Shown: piece by piece, positions 25,842 to 36,819 of the stretch
How positions within the stretch are numbered: position 1 is the stretch's first letter
Layout of the letters: every line of letters begins with the position of its first letter
Origin: Bog-375 sp049587755
GTDB taxonomy: Bacteria; Acidobacteriota; Terriglobia; Bryobacterales; Bryobacteraceae
Length of the DNA: 64,000 nucleotides
Assembly (NCBI GenBank): GCA_049587755.1
Contig: JBAVEN010000085.1
Coordinates: 6,356-70,355, forward strand
Reading direction: 5' to 3'
Program-made: the position numbers and the translations under genes
The notes under the pieces: model-generated
What the model was told of the DNA's origin: nothing
The model's input: only the letters and a program-made list of their open reading frames with translations
The model's database searches: none

Positions 25842-27581
25842 ATGGATTTCGTCGATCAGCTCAAGTCGCAGGTGCGCATCGAAGATGTGGTGGGGCAGTA
25901 CGTGAAGCTGCGGAAATCCGGGGCCAGCCGCTACATGGGACTGTGTCCCTTCCACAGCGAAAAGACGCCCTCCTTCACGGTTCACGCGGTGCACCAGTTC
26001 TACAAGTGCTTCTCCTGCGGCGCGGGCGGCGACGTGGTCAAGTTCGTGATGGAGAAGGAGGGCCTCAGCTTTTGGGAGGCGCTCAAGCAACTAGCCGAGC
26101 GCTACGGCATTCCGCTGCCCAAGCGCTCGCAGTATTCCGATGAAGATTCGCGGCTGCGCGGCGCCGCTTTCGAGATGCACGAAATGGCGCAGGAGGCGTT
26201 CCGCGCCAACCTGGAGTCTGCGGCGGGCGAGGCGGCGCGAGCGTACCTGGAGCGGCGCGGCGTGGCGCGGGAGACGATCGCGCAGTTCGGCCTGGGGTAT
26301 GCGGAGCGCTCCGGCCACGCGCTGGTTCGCCTGTTCGGCGGGCGCAATTTCTCGGGCGCGCAGATGGAGCAATCCGGCCTGGTGGGCAAGCGCCAGGACG
26401 GCAGCTTCTACGACCGCTTCCGCAATCGCCTGATGTTTCCTATCCACAACGAATCGGGGAAAATCATCGGTTTTGGCGGCCGCGCGCTGGCTGCCGGCGA
26501 CGAGCCGAAGTACCTGAATTCGCCGGAGACCGCGATTTACAAGAAGAGTTTCGTGCTGTACAACCTGCACCGCGCCAAAGAGACCATCCGCAAGCAGGAC
26601 CGCGTGATCCTCGTGGAAGGCTACATGGACGCGATCGGGGTCACGGCGGCGGGCATCGCCAACGTGGTGGCGAGCTGCGGCACCTCGCTGACGGCGCAGC
26701 AGGTGCAGGCCATTAAACGCCACTCGGCGCGCATCGCGGTGAATTTCGATCCCGACGCTCCCGGGGCCAACGCCGCCGAACGCTCGATCGGGCTGTTGCT
26801 GGAAGAGGGCATGCAGGTGCGGATCGTCGAGCTCGATGGTGGCCTGGACCCGGACGAGTATTGCCGCCAGCGCGGCGCGGCCGCCTACCAGCAGCGGTTG
26901 GACGACGCCAAGGGCTACTTCTACTGGCTGGCCGACCGCGCGCGCGCCAAACACGACGTGCGTTCGAGCGAGGGCGTGGTGGCGGTGCTGAACGCGCTGC
27001 TGCCGGCGGTGGAGAAGGTCAGTGACCCGCTGGAGCGCAGCGCCATCGCCAACGATCTGGCGGCCTACATTGGCGTGCCGCCGGGAATGGTGCTGGACAG
27101 TTTCCGCAAGGCGGCGGCCAGCCGGCAGGCAAAGCCGATGGAGCGGCCGAAAATCCCGCTGCGGCACGACGAACGGCTGCTGCTGAATGCGATTTTGTCC
27201 GATGAGGGAGTTAGCAAGGAGATCATCAGCGAGTTACAGCAATCGGACGCGATCGCGAGCTTTGCGTCGCGCCGCGTGTTTCAGGCGGCGTATGCGCTCG
27301 AGTCGGCGGGCGGGCGTTTGAATTTCGAAAGCCTGCATGCCCGGCTGGAAGAGGCCGATCAGAATCTGCTCGCCGAAGCGGTGCTTGAGGGCGAGACGGA
27401 AGTGACGCCGGCCGCGGTCGAAGCGGCGATGGAAAGCATCCGGCGCAGCGAGCAGCGGGGCCGTCGCGACCAGATGAAGGCGCGCATTCGGGAAGCGGAG
27501 CGCGGGGGCAATTGGGAAGAGGCATTGCGCCTGACGGCGGAGCTGGAAGGAAGCGATCGGGCGGCGCGCGGCCGTAGCTGA
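25842..27581 (+). CDS. dnaG: DNA primase DnaG
   Basis: 579 residues, normal for DnaG. The CHC2 zinc ribbon has Cys35, His38, Cys56 and Cys59 (GLCPFHSEKTPSF; YKCFSCGAGG). The RNA polymerase domain follows, with YLNSPETAIYKKSFVLYN, and the Toprim acidic motifs are VEGYMDAIG and NFDPDAPG. The C-terminal part contacts the replicative helicase in known primases. It makes RNA primers at the replication fork. A GATAAT box lies 15 bases before the start without a good -35. Followed by rpoD after 86 bases, a conserved pairing. Confidence 0.97.
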   Translation: MDFVDQLKSQVRIEDVVGQYVKLRKSGASRYMGLCPFHSEKTPSFTVHAVHQFYKCFSCGAGGDVVKFVMEKEGLSFWEALKQLAERYGIPLPKRSQYSDEDSRLRGAAFEMHEMAQEAFRANLESAAGEAARAYLERRGVARETIAQFGLGYAERSGHALVRLFGGRNFSGAQMEQSGLVGKRQDGSFYDRFRNRLMFPIHNESGKIIGFGGRALAAGDEPKYLNSPETAIYKKSFVLYNLHRAKETIRKQDRVILVEGYMDAIGVTAAGIANVVASCGTSLTAQQVQAIKRHSARIAVNFDPDAPGANAAERSIGLLLEEGMQVRIVELDGGLDPDEYCRQRGAAAYQQRLDDAKGYFYWLADRARAKHDVRSSEGVVAVLNALLPAVEKVSDPLERSAIANDLAAYIGVPPGMVLDSFRKAAASRQAKPMERPKIPLRHDERLLLNAILSDEGVSKEIISELQQSDAIASFASRRVFQAAYALESAGGRLNFESLHARLEEADQNLLAEAVLEGETEVTPAAVEAAMESIRRSEQRGRRDQMKARIREAERGGNWEEALRLTAELEGSDRAARGRS

Positions 27582-27602
27582 CGGATCGCCGGGAGCCGCC
27601 GA

Positions 27603-27628
27603 TTGACATCCGCGCCGTGGGGTACAAT
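27603..27628 (+). promoter_or_regulatory. Candidate promoter in front of rpoD
   Basis: TTGACA (27603-27608) and TACAAT (27623-27628) are both near-consensus, but the spacer is 14 bases, shorter than the usual 16-18. If used, transcription begins near 27635, which excludes the GTG starts at 27617 and 27629. Confidence 0.4.
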
Positions 27629-27667
27629 GTGTTGGACTCGCTAGAAACGCCGGGAGTACGGGGCTCA

Positions 27668-29353
<1,686 letters not shown>

Positions 29354-29559
29354 ACCCGGCGGCGGACGTGAGGGCAACCATCGCCGCCAAGCATTGCTCC
29401 GTTTTGCACAATCATGTTAGGGTGAGGTTGTAAGAATCCTGGAAGGCGTAGGAAATCGGGACTCGCCGGCTGAGGCCCCGCGCAGCGTCCAGAGGCACGA
29501 GTGGCCGATTTTCTTCACGCATTTCCGGGAAGCATCATTTCCTGCTGAGGAGAACTCAT

Positions 29560-30588
29560 ATGCCATTAGTGTCGTTACGGCAGGTCCTCGATGAGGCCGC
29601 CAAGGGTGGGTACGGAGTTGGCGCGTTCAACGTCAACAACATGGAGCAGATCCAGGCGATCATGGAGGCGGCGCGCGAAACCAAGTCGCCGGTGATCATT
29701 CAGGCCAGCCGGGGCGCCCGCGCTTATTCGCAAGACCGGTTTCTATATCATTTGATGCTGGCGGCCACCGAGTTGTACCCGGAGATTCCGACCGTCCTGC
29801 ACCTGGACCACGGCAACAGCCCGGAGACCTGCCAGAGCGCCATTGACATGGGTTTCACCAGTGTCATGATGGATGGCTCGCTGATGCCGGATGGCAAGAC
29901 GCCGTCGACCTTCGAGTACAACGTGGCAGCCACGCGCAAGGTGGTGGAAGCGGCGCACGCCAAGGGCGTCACCGTGGAAGGCGAAATCGGCTGCCTGGGC
30001 GGCATTGAAGACGGACACGGTGCTGGCCTGGATGGCCTGAGTCATCTCACCGATCCCGACCAGGCGGTCGCGTTCGTCAAGGCGACCGGCCTGGACGCGC
30101 TGGCCGTCGCCATCGGCACGAGCCACGGCGCGTACAAGTTCAGTAGCAAGCCGACCGGCGAAACGCTCAAGATGGCGCGGCTGATCGAGATTCACAAGCG
30201 GCTGCCAGGCGTCCACCTGGTGATGCACGGCTCATCGAGCGTGCCGAAGGATTTGCAGGACATCATCAATCAGTACGGCGGCAAGCTGAAGCCTACCTGG
30301 GGCGTGCCGGTGGAAGAGATCCAGCTCGGCATCAAGAACGGCGTGCGCAAGATCAACGTGGACACGGACAGCCGGCTGGCCATCACCGGCGCGATCCGCA
30401 AAGTGTTTGCCGAGAAGCCCGAGGAATTCGATCCGCGCAGCTATCTGAAGCCGGCGCGCGAAGCCATGAAGAAAGTCGTCGCGCTGCGCATGACCCAGTT
30501 CGGCCAGGCCGGCCACGCGAACGACTACAAGCCGCTCAGCCTGGAAACGATGGCGAGCCGTTACACGGCGGAGCCGGTGGCAGTCTAA
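29560..30588 (+). CDS. fba: Fructose-1,6-bisphosphate aldolase, class II
   Basis: 342 residues. Motifs of the zinc-dependent class II aldolases: GAFNVNNMEQ near the start, HLDHGNSPETCQSAIDMGFT with the zinc-binding and catalytic region, VEGEIGCLGGIEDG, AIGTSHGAYK and HGSSSVPKDLQ. It cleaves fructose-1,6-bisphosphate to dihydroxyacetone phosphate and glyceraldehyde-3-phosphate in glycolysis and works in reverse in gluconeogenesis. GAGGAG lies at a good distance before the ATG. Single-gene unit by spacing (206 bases from rpoD, convergent neighbour downstream). Confidence 0.95.
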   Translation: MPLVSLRQVLDEAAKGGYGVGAFNVNNMEQIQAIMEAARETKSPVIIQASRGARAYSQDRFLYHLMLAATELYPEIPTVLHLDHGNSPETCQSAIDMGFTSVMMDGSLMPDGKTPSTFEYNVAATRKVVEAAHAKGVTVEGEIGCLGGIEDGHGAGLDGLSHLTDPDQAVAFVKATGLDALAVAIGTSHGAYKFSSKPTGETLKMARLIEIHKRLPGVHLVMHGSSSVPKDLQDIINQYGGKLKPTWGVPVEEIQLGIKNGVRKINVDTDSRLAITGAIRKVFAEKPEEFDPRSYLKPAREAMKKVVALRMTQFGQAGHANDYKPLSLETMASRYTAEPVAV

Positions 30589-30690
30589 GAGCGGAGTTCG
30601 ATCTGCGCTGCGGCGGCGGGACAGGAGAGCGGTTGGTGACGCCTGTTTTCGGCTGCGGCAGGCCACCAGGAGTCTGCCCACCGCAGCGTC

Positions 30691-31791
30691 TTATTTGTTC
30701 TTTTGCATCGCGGCGACAATCGCATCCGGGACGCCGGCCTGCTTGAGCTTGAGCAGGTCGTCGTCGCCGAGGGCGAAGCGGTTGGGCTCGGAGCCGATCA
30801 TCTTCAGGATATCCGCATCGTCCACGTTGCCCTGGACCAGCCGGATCACCAGGTCGTTGGTGAATATGATGCCCGTCCGCACCGGCTTGGCCGGCTGCGT
30901 GTCCTTTTGGGTCTGCTTCTCCCAAGCCAGTATGTGCCGGCCCAGGGCTTGGGCCAGCGACTTATTGGCCTGGCATTGGGCCGCAGCGTCGGTGACCATC
31001 CGGCTACCCGCGAGCTTGCCGGTTTTGGCAAACGCCGCCAGCGCACCATCGTAGTTCTGCATCACCATATACGCGATGCCGAGGTTGTACCACGCCGCGG
31101 CAACGGTTTTTGGATTGCTGTGGCAGGATGCCGAATTGGCTAGCGCCGCCTGCAGCAAGCCCTTGTAGTCCGCTGCCTTGAAAAGCTCGAACTCGGTGCG
31201 AAGGTTGCAGTCCTTGTCGTCCATAAACTGCATCTCCTCGGTGTCGATCCACGGCTCGTAGAGGCGCCGGGTCTGGCCCAACGCCTGCAGCCGAGCGGTC
31301 GCGATGAAATCGGCCGGGGCGGGCCACTCGGGCTGGGTGGTTGGGGACTCATTTTGTTTTGACGGGTCGGCGCGCAGCGTCTGGGTCGCCAGTTCCTCGC
31401 CGCTCCACCAGTCCTTCACGTGCAAGGTGGCCAGAAAGTGCCCCACGGTGCGCGAGATGTGCATCGCCGGAAGGCCCGAGCCAATAATCGCCGGTTCCGG
31501 CAGCGCCTGGCACTCCGAGATGTCCACGGAAATGGTGACCACCGCGGTAACGCCCGGCTCCGCCTGCGCCACCAGTGGAATGTCGTGGGCCAGCAGGTCC
31601 TGCCGCAAAAGGCTCGAAAACTCTTGCGAGCACCTGCCGGTTACCTCACCGAGAATCACCCGGGCTCCGGCCAGGCTTTCACCGAGGATAGGAGGATGCG
31701 GCATTTTGACTTGCAGCTTCTTTTGGCCGGTTGCAGGGTAAACCGCGATCAGTAGCAGGGAAAGAAAAACACAGCGATACCGGCGGCGCAT
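30691..31791 (-). CDS. Secreted TPR-like protein of unknown function
   Basis: 366 residues from ATG 31791, preceded by GGAGGAG; earlier Met codons lack a signal. Signal peptide MRRRYRCVFLSLLLIAVYPA. A first domain (LAGARVILGEVTGRCSQEFS) resembles a penicillin-binding-protein-activator-like beta domain, weakly. TPR-like helices follow (VAAAWYNLGIAYMVMQNYDG). The end carries a paired motif (NDLVIRLVQGNVDDADILKM; DDLLKLKQAGVPDAIVAAMQ) that recurs in acidobacterial exported proteins. Function unknown. Convergent with fba. Confidence 0.78.
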   Translation of the reverse strand: MRRRYRCVFLSLLLIAVYPATGQKKLQVKMPHPPILGESLAGARVILGEVTGRCSQEFSSLLRQDLLAHDIPLVAQAEPGVTAVVTISVDISECQALPEPAIIGSGLPAMHISRTVGHFLATLHVKDWWSGEELATQTLRADPSKQNESPTTQPEWPAPADFIATARLQALGQTRRLYEPWIDTEEMQFMDDKDCNLRTEFELFKAADYKGLLQAALANSASCHSNPKTVAAAWYNLGIAYMVMQNYDGALAAFAKTGKLAGSRMVTDAAAQCQANKSLAQALGRHILAWEKQTQKDTQPAKPVRTGIIFTNDLVIRLVQGNVDDADILKMIGSEPNRFALGDDDLLKLKQAGVPDAIVAAMQKNK

Positions 31792-32255
31792 TTCGGGGCT
31801 CCTCCGTTCGTCAGATATGAGCGATGCGAGTTTTAGGCGCATCACTGCGGGCAGTGGCCTCCGAGTGTGGCACGCGTTATAACTGCCGGACGCCGTTTCA
31901 TAGATGGAGGCTAACTCCACTATGCGCTCCCTCGGAACGCAACTGGCACCTTTTTCGCGGTACTGGCCCTAAAGAGCGATCCTCGAATGATGACCGTTTT
32001 GCGCAACGTGATCAAAAGCACTGCGCGAACAGTCCACCGCCTGTAGATTCCGTTACGGACTGCCGATTTTTTTGAAGGAGGCACGCTGGAAGTCTTTTCA
32101 GATCCTGTTATCCCTTATATCCAATGGACTAGATGCGGTACCAGCGGTAACCCCAACTATCCCTTACCCCGTTAGGAGCGACAGTACCCGACGAACAGCT
32201 CCCCGGTGTGAGAGTCTTCTAGATATCGAGGCACTACCACGAACGGCAACCGAGC
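31792..32255. other. Divergent intergenic region, no gene recognised
   Basis: 464 bases between the starts of the secreted TPR protein (minus) and the TIGR03437-type protein (plus). Base composition is less GC-rich than the surroundings and open frames have no gene-like character. It must hold both promoters; no confident -35/-10 pair or known riboswitch fold was identified. Confidence 0.5.
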
Positions 32256-33065
32256 ATGTTAGGGTCACAATTCCGCCCGTTCCAGTGGCTGCGCGTTGGT
32301 GTGCTGGTTGGTGTGGCGCTTTGCATCAATTTGTGGGCGCAAGCGCCTGACTACACCGCCGCCGGCATCGTAAATGCCTCGGATTACTCAGCGGGTCCAT
32401 TTGCTCCCAGCTCGGTGCTTTCGCTGTTCGGCGCCAACCTCGCCTGGAGTACCGAATCGGTGACCCCCGACAACCTGGCGGCCGGCAGCCTCCCCAACGA
32501 ACTGGCGGAGGTGCGCGTTTACGTGGACAGCGTGGAGCCTGTGCCGCTGCTGTATGTCTCCCCCACGCAGATCAACTTTCTAGTGCCCTCCGACCAGATT
32601 CCGGGGGATGTCACCATCACAGTGGTACGCCAAGGCGTGTACGGACCTACGGTGACCATCACCCTGGTTGACGCTGCGCCGGCGTTGTTCGTAATCAACG
32701 GCGGCTTCGCCGTCGCGCAGGACTGGAACACCAATTACACGCTGATGACGCCGGATGTTCCAGCGCAACCGGGCGACATAGCCATCCTCTATGCCACCGG
32801 TCTCGGCCACACGACTCCGCCGTGGGCGTCGGGGGTGGTGGCCCAATCCGCAGCCTACATCACATCCATGGCCAGCCTGCAGGTGCTCCTGAACGGCGCC
32901 GCCATCGATTCGCACCTGGTTCTCTACGCCGGCGTAACCCCAGGGTACTCGGGCCTTTACCAGATCAATTTCACGGTCCCGCCAGATACCGACGCAAATC
33001 CGGAAATCCGCGTCCAGATCGGAACGCAGATCAGTATCTCCTCGATCAAGCTGGCCGTGGAATAA
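32256..33065 (+). CDS. Secreted protein consisting of a TIGR03437-type (Solibacter C-terminal) domain
   Basis: 269 residues. Signal peptide with a hydrophobic core (LRVGVLVGVALCINLWAQA). The mature part matches the domain first described at the C-terminus of many Solibacter proteins: AAGIVNASDYSAGPFAPSSV, LSLFGANLAW, PLLYVSPTQINFLVPSDQIP, GDIAILYATGLGHTTPP and GLYQINFTVPPDTD. Usually this domain is attached to long beta-repeat proteins; here it is almost the whole mature protein. Exported or cell-surface location is likely; function unknown. The family call supports the taxonomic inference. Confidence 0.88.
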   Translation: MLGSQFRPFQWLRVGVLVGVALCINLWAQAPDYTAAGIVNASDYSAGPFAPSSVLSLFGANLAWSTESVTPDNLAAGSLPNELAEVRVYVDSVEPVPLLYVSPTQINFLVPSDQIPGDVTITVVRQGVYGPTVTITLVDAAPALFVINGGFAVAQDWNTNYTLMTPDVPAQPGDIAILYATGLGHTTPPWASGVVAQSAAYITSMASLQVLLNGAAIDSHLVLYAGVTPGYSGLYQINFTVPPDTDANPEIRVQIGTQISISSIKLAVE

Positions 33066-33197
33066 ACCAAGTGCACGTAACGTATCCCACGCGGGGTGCG
33101 TTTCACATGCAGGCGAACTGCGCCAGCGACGGTCCAGACGACCGGACTCTCCGGACGGCATTCGCTCGAGCGGCACTAGAATAAGAAGGAGGCGCGC

Positions 33198-34001
33198 ATG
33201 TCGTTTCTTCGTGTGATGGCGGTTAGTTCCCTGGCACTGGCTCCGGTGATGGCGCAGCAGCCGGCGGCGAGCGCCGCTGCGGTTCCGAGCACGCCGGCGG
33301 TTAAGGCGGAGGCCGTTGAGGCCGCGTATACCGTGCCGCCTGGGACCAAGCTCCCGCTCAGCCTGATCAACAGCATCAGCACCAAGCGCTCCGCGGTGGG
33401 CGACACGGTTTATCTGGAGACGGCATTCCCGGTGCTGGCCGGCGGCCGGATCGTGATTCCGGTGGGCAGTTACGTCACCGGAACCGTCACCCAAATCAAG
33501 CGGCCGGGACGGGTTAAGGGTCTGGGTGAACTTTACATCCACTTCGATTCGCTGACATTGCCCAACGGCGTGACGCGCGATTTTCGCGGCCGCGTGAACA
33601 GCCTGGATGGCGATTCTAAGGGCCGGCTGGATAACGAGGGCAAGGTGATCAGCGACAGCAATAAGTCGGGAGACGCGGTGACGGTCGCAGAAGCCGCGTC
33701 CGCCGGCGCGAGTGTAGGCAGCATCGCCGGGGGAATTGCGGGACATCCGGTAATGGGATTGGGCATAGGCGCGGCTGCCGGCGCTGCCGCCGGTCTGATT
33801 GGCGTCCTGGCTACGCGCGGCCCCGATGCTATCCTTGAGCGCGGCAGCACGGTGGAAATGGTCATCGACCGGCCCATCGCTTACACCGACAAGGAATTGG
33901 ATTTCGGCAGTTACCAGCCGCCGCACTTCGTGACCCTGGCGCCACCGGCGCCCAACTCCAAAAAAGCCGGCCCGCTCGATCGCAATCCGCTGCCGCATTA
34001 A
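33198..34001 (+). CDS. Exported protein with TrbI/VirB10-like beta domain and glycine-rich hydrophobic segment
   Basis: 267 residues, GAAGGAGG before the ATG. Signal peptide MSFLRVMAVSSLALAPVMAQ. The region VPPGTKLPLSLINSISTKRS followed by IVIPVGSYVTGTVTQIKRPG resembles the beta-barrel part of TrbI/VirB10-like proteins, where a property-range-limited bound is set by IP-x-G motifs. It also has a glycine/alanine-rich hydrophobic stretch (GLGIGAAAGAAAGLIGVLAT) like a glycine zipper. No secretion-system genes are nearby, so no conjugation role is implied. Function unknown. Confidence 0.75.
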   Translation: MSFLRVMAVSSLALAPVMAQQPAASAAAVPSTPAVKAEAVEAAYTVPPGTKLPLSLINSISTKRSAVGDTVYLETAFPVLAGGRIVIPVGSYVTGTVTQIKRPGRVKGLGELYIHFDSLTLPNGVTRDFRGRVNSLDGDSKGRLDNEGKVISDSNKSGDAVTVAEAASAGASVGSIAGGIAGHPVMGLGIGAAAGAAAGLIGVLATRGPDAILERGSTVEMVIDRPIAYTDKELDFGSYQPPHFVTLAPPAPNSKKAGPLDRNPLPH

Positions 34002-34130
34002 CGATGCCTCCCAAGGGCCGGGTTGACATCGCCACAAGCACGCGATGCCAAGGGCGCCGGTACGCACGGCTGGCATTCGTCACTCACCAGGGGACCGAGG
34101 CCCCGCTCCCGCCGTCGTAAAATAATTGCA

Positions 34131-35333
34131 GTGCCAGAGACAATCACACAGCCGGAAACTTCACGGGACTTCTATCGAATTCAAAAACTGCCGCCATACG
34201 TATTCGCGGTGATCAACGAGATGCGCGCTAAAGCGCGCGCGGCCCAGATCGACGTCATCGACATGGGCATGGGCAACCCGGACGGCGCCACGCCGCGGGT
34301 GGTGGTGAGCAAGCTGGTGGAGGCCGCACGCAACGCGCGCAACCATCGCTACTCGCAGTCGCGCGGCATTCCGAAGCTGCGCGAAGAAATCACCAAGCGC
34401 TATCTCGGCAACTACGGCGTGGAACTGGATCCGGAGCGCGAGGCCATCGTCACCATCGGGGCGAAGGATGCGCTGGCGCACCTGCTGTTCGCCACCGTCG
34501 GTCCGGGCGACGTGGTGGTTTCGCCCAACCCTGCGTACCCGATACATCAGTACGGCGTCATCATGGCCGAGGGGACCGCCGAAGTGCTGCCGATGCCGGA
34601 CGCGGCGACGTTTCTGAACGCACTTGAAAGCTTCTATCGCACCGCGCCGCGCAAGCCCAAGATGCTGCTGATTTCCTTCCCGCACAATCCCACCACGGTG
34701 TGCGTGGACCTGGATTTCATGAAAGAAATCGTGCGCCTGGCAGCAGCGCACGGCACGATGATTATCCACGATTTCGCCTATGCCGACCTGGGTTTCGACG
34801 GTTACCGCCCACCCAGCATCCTTCAGGTGGATGGCGCCAAGGAGATTGCGGTCGAGATCTTTTCCATGTCGAAGAGCTACAACATGGCGGGCTGGCGCGT
34901 GGGCTACTGCCTGGGCAACCCGAAGATGATCGCGGCACTGGCGCGCATCAAGAGCTACCTGGATTACGGCGTGTTCCAGCCGATCCAGATCGCCTCCATC
35001 ATCGCGCTGCGCGAGTGCGAGGCGGATACGCGCAAGATTTGCGCCGTGTATCAAAAGCGGCGCGACGTGCTGGTGGCAGGTCTCAAGCGCGCCGGATGGC
35101 AGGTGGAGAAGCCGCGCGGTTCGATGTTCCTGTGGGCGCCGGTGCCCGAGCGCTACCGCAGCATAGGGTCGCTCGAGTTCTCCAAGCTGCTGCTCGAAAA
35201 AGCGCTGGTGGCGGTTTCGCCGGGCATCGGTTTCGGACCGCTGGGTGAAGGCCACGTGCGCTTCGCGCTGGTCGAGAACGACCAGCGCATCCGCCAGGCC
35301 ACGCGGGCGATCGGGCAGTTTCTTAAGGGATAG
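34131..35333 (+). CDS. Class I/II PLP-dependent aminotransferase, AlaC-like
   Basis: 400 residues from GTG 34131 (VPETITQPETSRDFYRIQKL); the frame extends to 34023 but that part is not aminotransferase-like. Fold type I motifs: GMGNPDGATP, RYSQSRGIPKLREEI, TIGAKDALAHLL, FPHNPTTVCVDLDF, HDFAYADLGFDGY and the PLP-lysine box SMSKSYNMAGWRVGY, with the substrate Arg near GEGHVRFALV. This combination fits the AlaC/YfdZ group, which makes alanine from pyruvate and glutamate. Related aspartate-family activities cannot be excluded. TAAAAT ten bases upstream may be a -10 box, implying a very short leader. Confidence 0.9.
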   Translation: MPETITQPETSRDFYRIQKLPPYVFAVINEMRAKARAAQIDVIDMGMGNPDGATPRVVVSKLVEAARNARNHRYSQSRGIPKLREEITKRYLGNYGVELDPEREAIVTIGAKDALAHLLFATVGPGDVVVSPNPAYPIHQYGVIMAEGTAEVLPMPDAATFLNALESFYRTAPRKPKMLLISFPHNPTTVCVDLDFMKEIVRLAAAHGTMIIHDFAYADLGFDGYRPPSILQVDGAKEIAVEIFSMSKSYNMAGWRVGYCLGNPKMIAALARIKSYLDYGVFQPIQIASIIALRECEADTRKICAVYQKRRDVLVAGLKRAGWQVEKPRGSMFLWAPVPERYRSIGSLEFSKLLLEKALVAVSPGIGFGPLGEGHVRFALVENDQRIRQATRAIGQFLKG

Positions 35334-35388
35334 GGCCGCGCGGATTGGGACGGATTCATTTGCGCACGTGCGCCGCTGTCCGGCAACG

Positions 35389-35443
35389 GCTCCCTGACGG
35401 TCGCGGCTCCGATGCGGTTCAGGGCATTTCAGAGCCGCGACCG
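35389..35443. repeat. REP-like palindrome (CGGTCGCGGCTC family)
   Basis: CGGTCGCGGCTC (35398-35409) and its inverse GAGCCGCGACCG (35432-35443) form a 12-bp perfect stem. The left side with the preceding CTCCCTGA equals the end of the 234-bp repeat at 10558-10578. Confidence 0.75.
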
Positions 35444-35475
35444 CCAGGAAGCCGTCGTAACGCAAGACATATGCT

Positions 35476-36276
35476 ATGAGTAAAGCCATTCGCCTCACGC
35501 CGTCGCTTCGCGAAAAGGTCTGGGGCAAGACGCATCTGGAGCCGTGGTTCGCCAATTCGGCCAGCCCCATCGGCGAGGCGTGGTTCGCCACCGATCGCGA
35601 GCTGCCGCTGCTGGTGAAGCTGATCTTCACTTCCGAACGGCTGTCGGTGCAAGTGCATCCCGATGACGGCGAAGACGGCCCGCGCGGCAAAACCGAAATG
35701 TGGCACATCCTGGAAGCCGAGCCGGGTGCGGCCATCGCCATCGGTTTTCGCGAGCCGATCACGCGCGCGCGTCTGCTCGAAGCCACTCGCAGCGGCGAAG
35801 TGGAGCGCCTGCTGAACTGGATCGAAGTGAAACCGGGCGAGACTTACTTCACGCCCGCCCACACGGTCCACGCCATCGGCGCCGGCATCGTCCTCTGCGA
35901 GATCCAGCAGAACTCCGACGTAACCTATCGCCTGTGGGACTATGGCCGTCCGCGGCCCATCCATGTGGAGAAGGCGGTGCCCATCGCCGATCTCACCGTG
36001 CATCCGGGGGCCGCGCACCCGGTGCGGGTGGATGAGCACCGCGAGGAGTTGGTGCGCGCGCGCCAATTCGTCACCGAACTGGTGCGGCTTGAGGCCGGCG
36101 ACGCGGTAAAGCCGGAGCCGCACGATTGCCAACTGTGGATCGCCATCGAGGGCCGCGGAACCATTGGCGGCGACGCATATCGCCGCGGCGAGGTCTGGCT
36201 ATTACCCGACGCGGGCGAGCAGCCACGCATGCAGGCAAGCCAGCGGAGCCGCTTCCTTAGAACCTGGGCGCCATAA
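35476..36276 (+). CDS. manA: Class I mannose-6-phosphate isomerase
   Basis: 266 residues, a short bacterial form. Zinc-site motifs are clear: LSVQVHPDD (Gln and His ligands), GKTEMWHIL (Glu ligand) and TPAHTVHAIGAGIVLCEIQQ (His ligand and catalytic region), then SDVTYRLWDYGR. It interconverts mannose-6-phosphate and fructose-6-phosphate, feeding GDP-mannose for glycans. Flanked on both sides by REP-like palindromes, so it is probably a single-gene unit, convergent with rplI. Confidence 0.9.
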   Translation: MSKAIRLTPSLREKVWGKTHLEPWFANSASPIGEAWFATDRELPLLVKLIFTSERLSVQVHPDDGEDGPRGKTEMWHILEAEPGAAIAIGFREPITRARLLEATRSGEVERLLNWIEVKPGETYFTPAHTVHAIGAGIVLCEIQQNSDVTYRLWDYGRPRPIHVEKAVPIADLTVHPGAAHPVRVDEHREELVRARQFVTELVRLEAGDAVKPEPHDCQLWIAIEGRGTIGGDAYRRGEVWLLPDAGEQPRMQASQRSRFLRTWAP

Positions 36277-36289
36277 CGGGCCAGGCCCC

Positions 36290-36350
36290 GCTCCCTGACG
36301 ATCGCGGCTCGGCAATAACTGCGAGCGCGCAGCCTCGTTTCTGAGCCGCG
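36290..36350. repeat. REP-like palindrome between convergent manA and rplI
   Basis: CTCCCTGACGATCGCGGCTC is the same unit as at 35389 with one change; CGCGGCTC (36303-36310) pairs with GAGCCGCG (36343-36350). It could act as a bidirectional transcription stop between the two convergent genes. Confidence 0.7.
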
Positions 36351-36354
36351 CGCG

Positions 36355-36801
36355 TTACTCTTCCTTCGCCACCACCACAGTGACTTCGGCGATGACGTCC
36401 TTGTGAAGCTTCACCGGGACCTTGAACTCGCCGAGCTGCTTGATGGGCTCGTCGAGCTGGATCTTGCGGCGATCGACGACGAAATTCTGGGCGGCCAGCG
36501 CGTCGGCCACGTCCTTGGCGGTGACCGAGCCGAACAACTGGTCCTGTTCGCCGGCCTTCTGCAGGATGGTGACGCTGACGCCGGTCAGAAGTTTCGACAG
36601 GTCCTCAGCCTCGCTCTTCAAGTGGGCTTCTTTGCGCAGGTGCGCCTGGCGCTCCTGCTCGACGATCTTGCGGTTGGCGTCCGTGGCAGCCACGGCGAGG
36701 CGTTTGGGCAGCAGAAAGTTGCGCGCATACCCCGGCGCCACGCGCACCACTTCGCCGCGGTTGCCCAGCTTTTCCACGTCTTCTCTCAATATGACTTCCA
36801 T
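36355..36801 (-). CDS. rplI: 50S ribosomal protein bL9
   Basis: 148 residues, the usual bL9 length. The N-terminal rRNA-binding domain reads MEVILREDVEKLGNRGEVVR and FLLPKRLAVAATDANRK, followed by the long connecting helix and the C-terminal domain (FGSVTAKDVADALAAQNFVV). GGAGGA precedes the ATG. Last gene of the rpsF-rpsR-rplI run, 18 bases after rpsR. Confidence 0.97.
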   Translation of the reverse strand: MEVILREDVEKLGNRGEVVRVAPGYARNFLLPKRLAVAATDANRKIVEQERQAHLRKEAHLKSEAEDLSKLLTGVSVTILQKAGEQDQLFGSVTAKDVADALAAQNFVVDRRKIQLDEPIKQLGEFKVPVKLHKDVIAEVTVVVAKEE

Positions 36802-36819
36802 GCGAGTTTCCTCCTGCCC

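Noticed and set aside
32040..32255. Possible riboswitch upstream of the TIGR03437-type gene because of the long AT-richer leader.
   Set aside because: No conserved core of c-di-GMP, cobalamin, glycine or other known classes was recognised.
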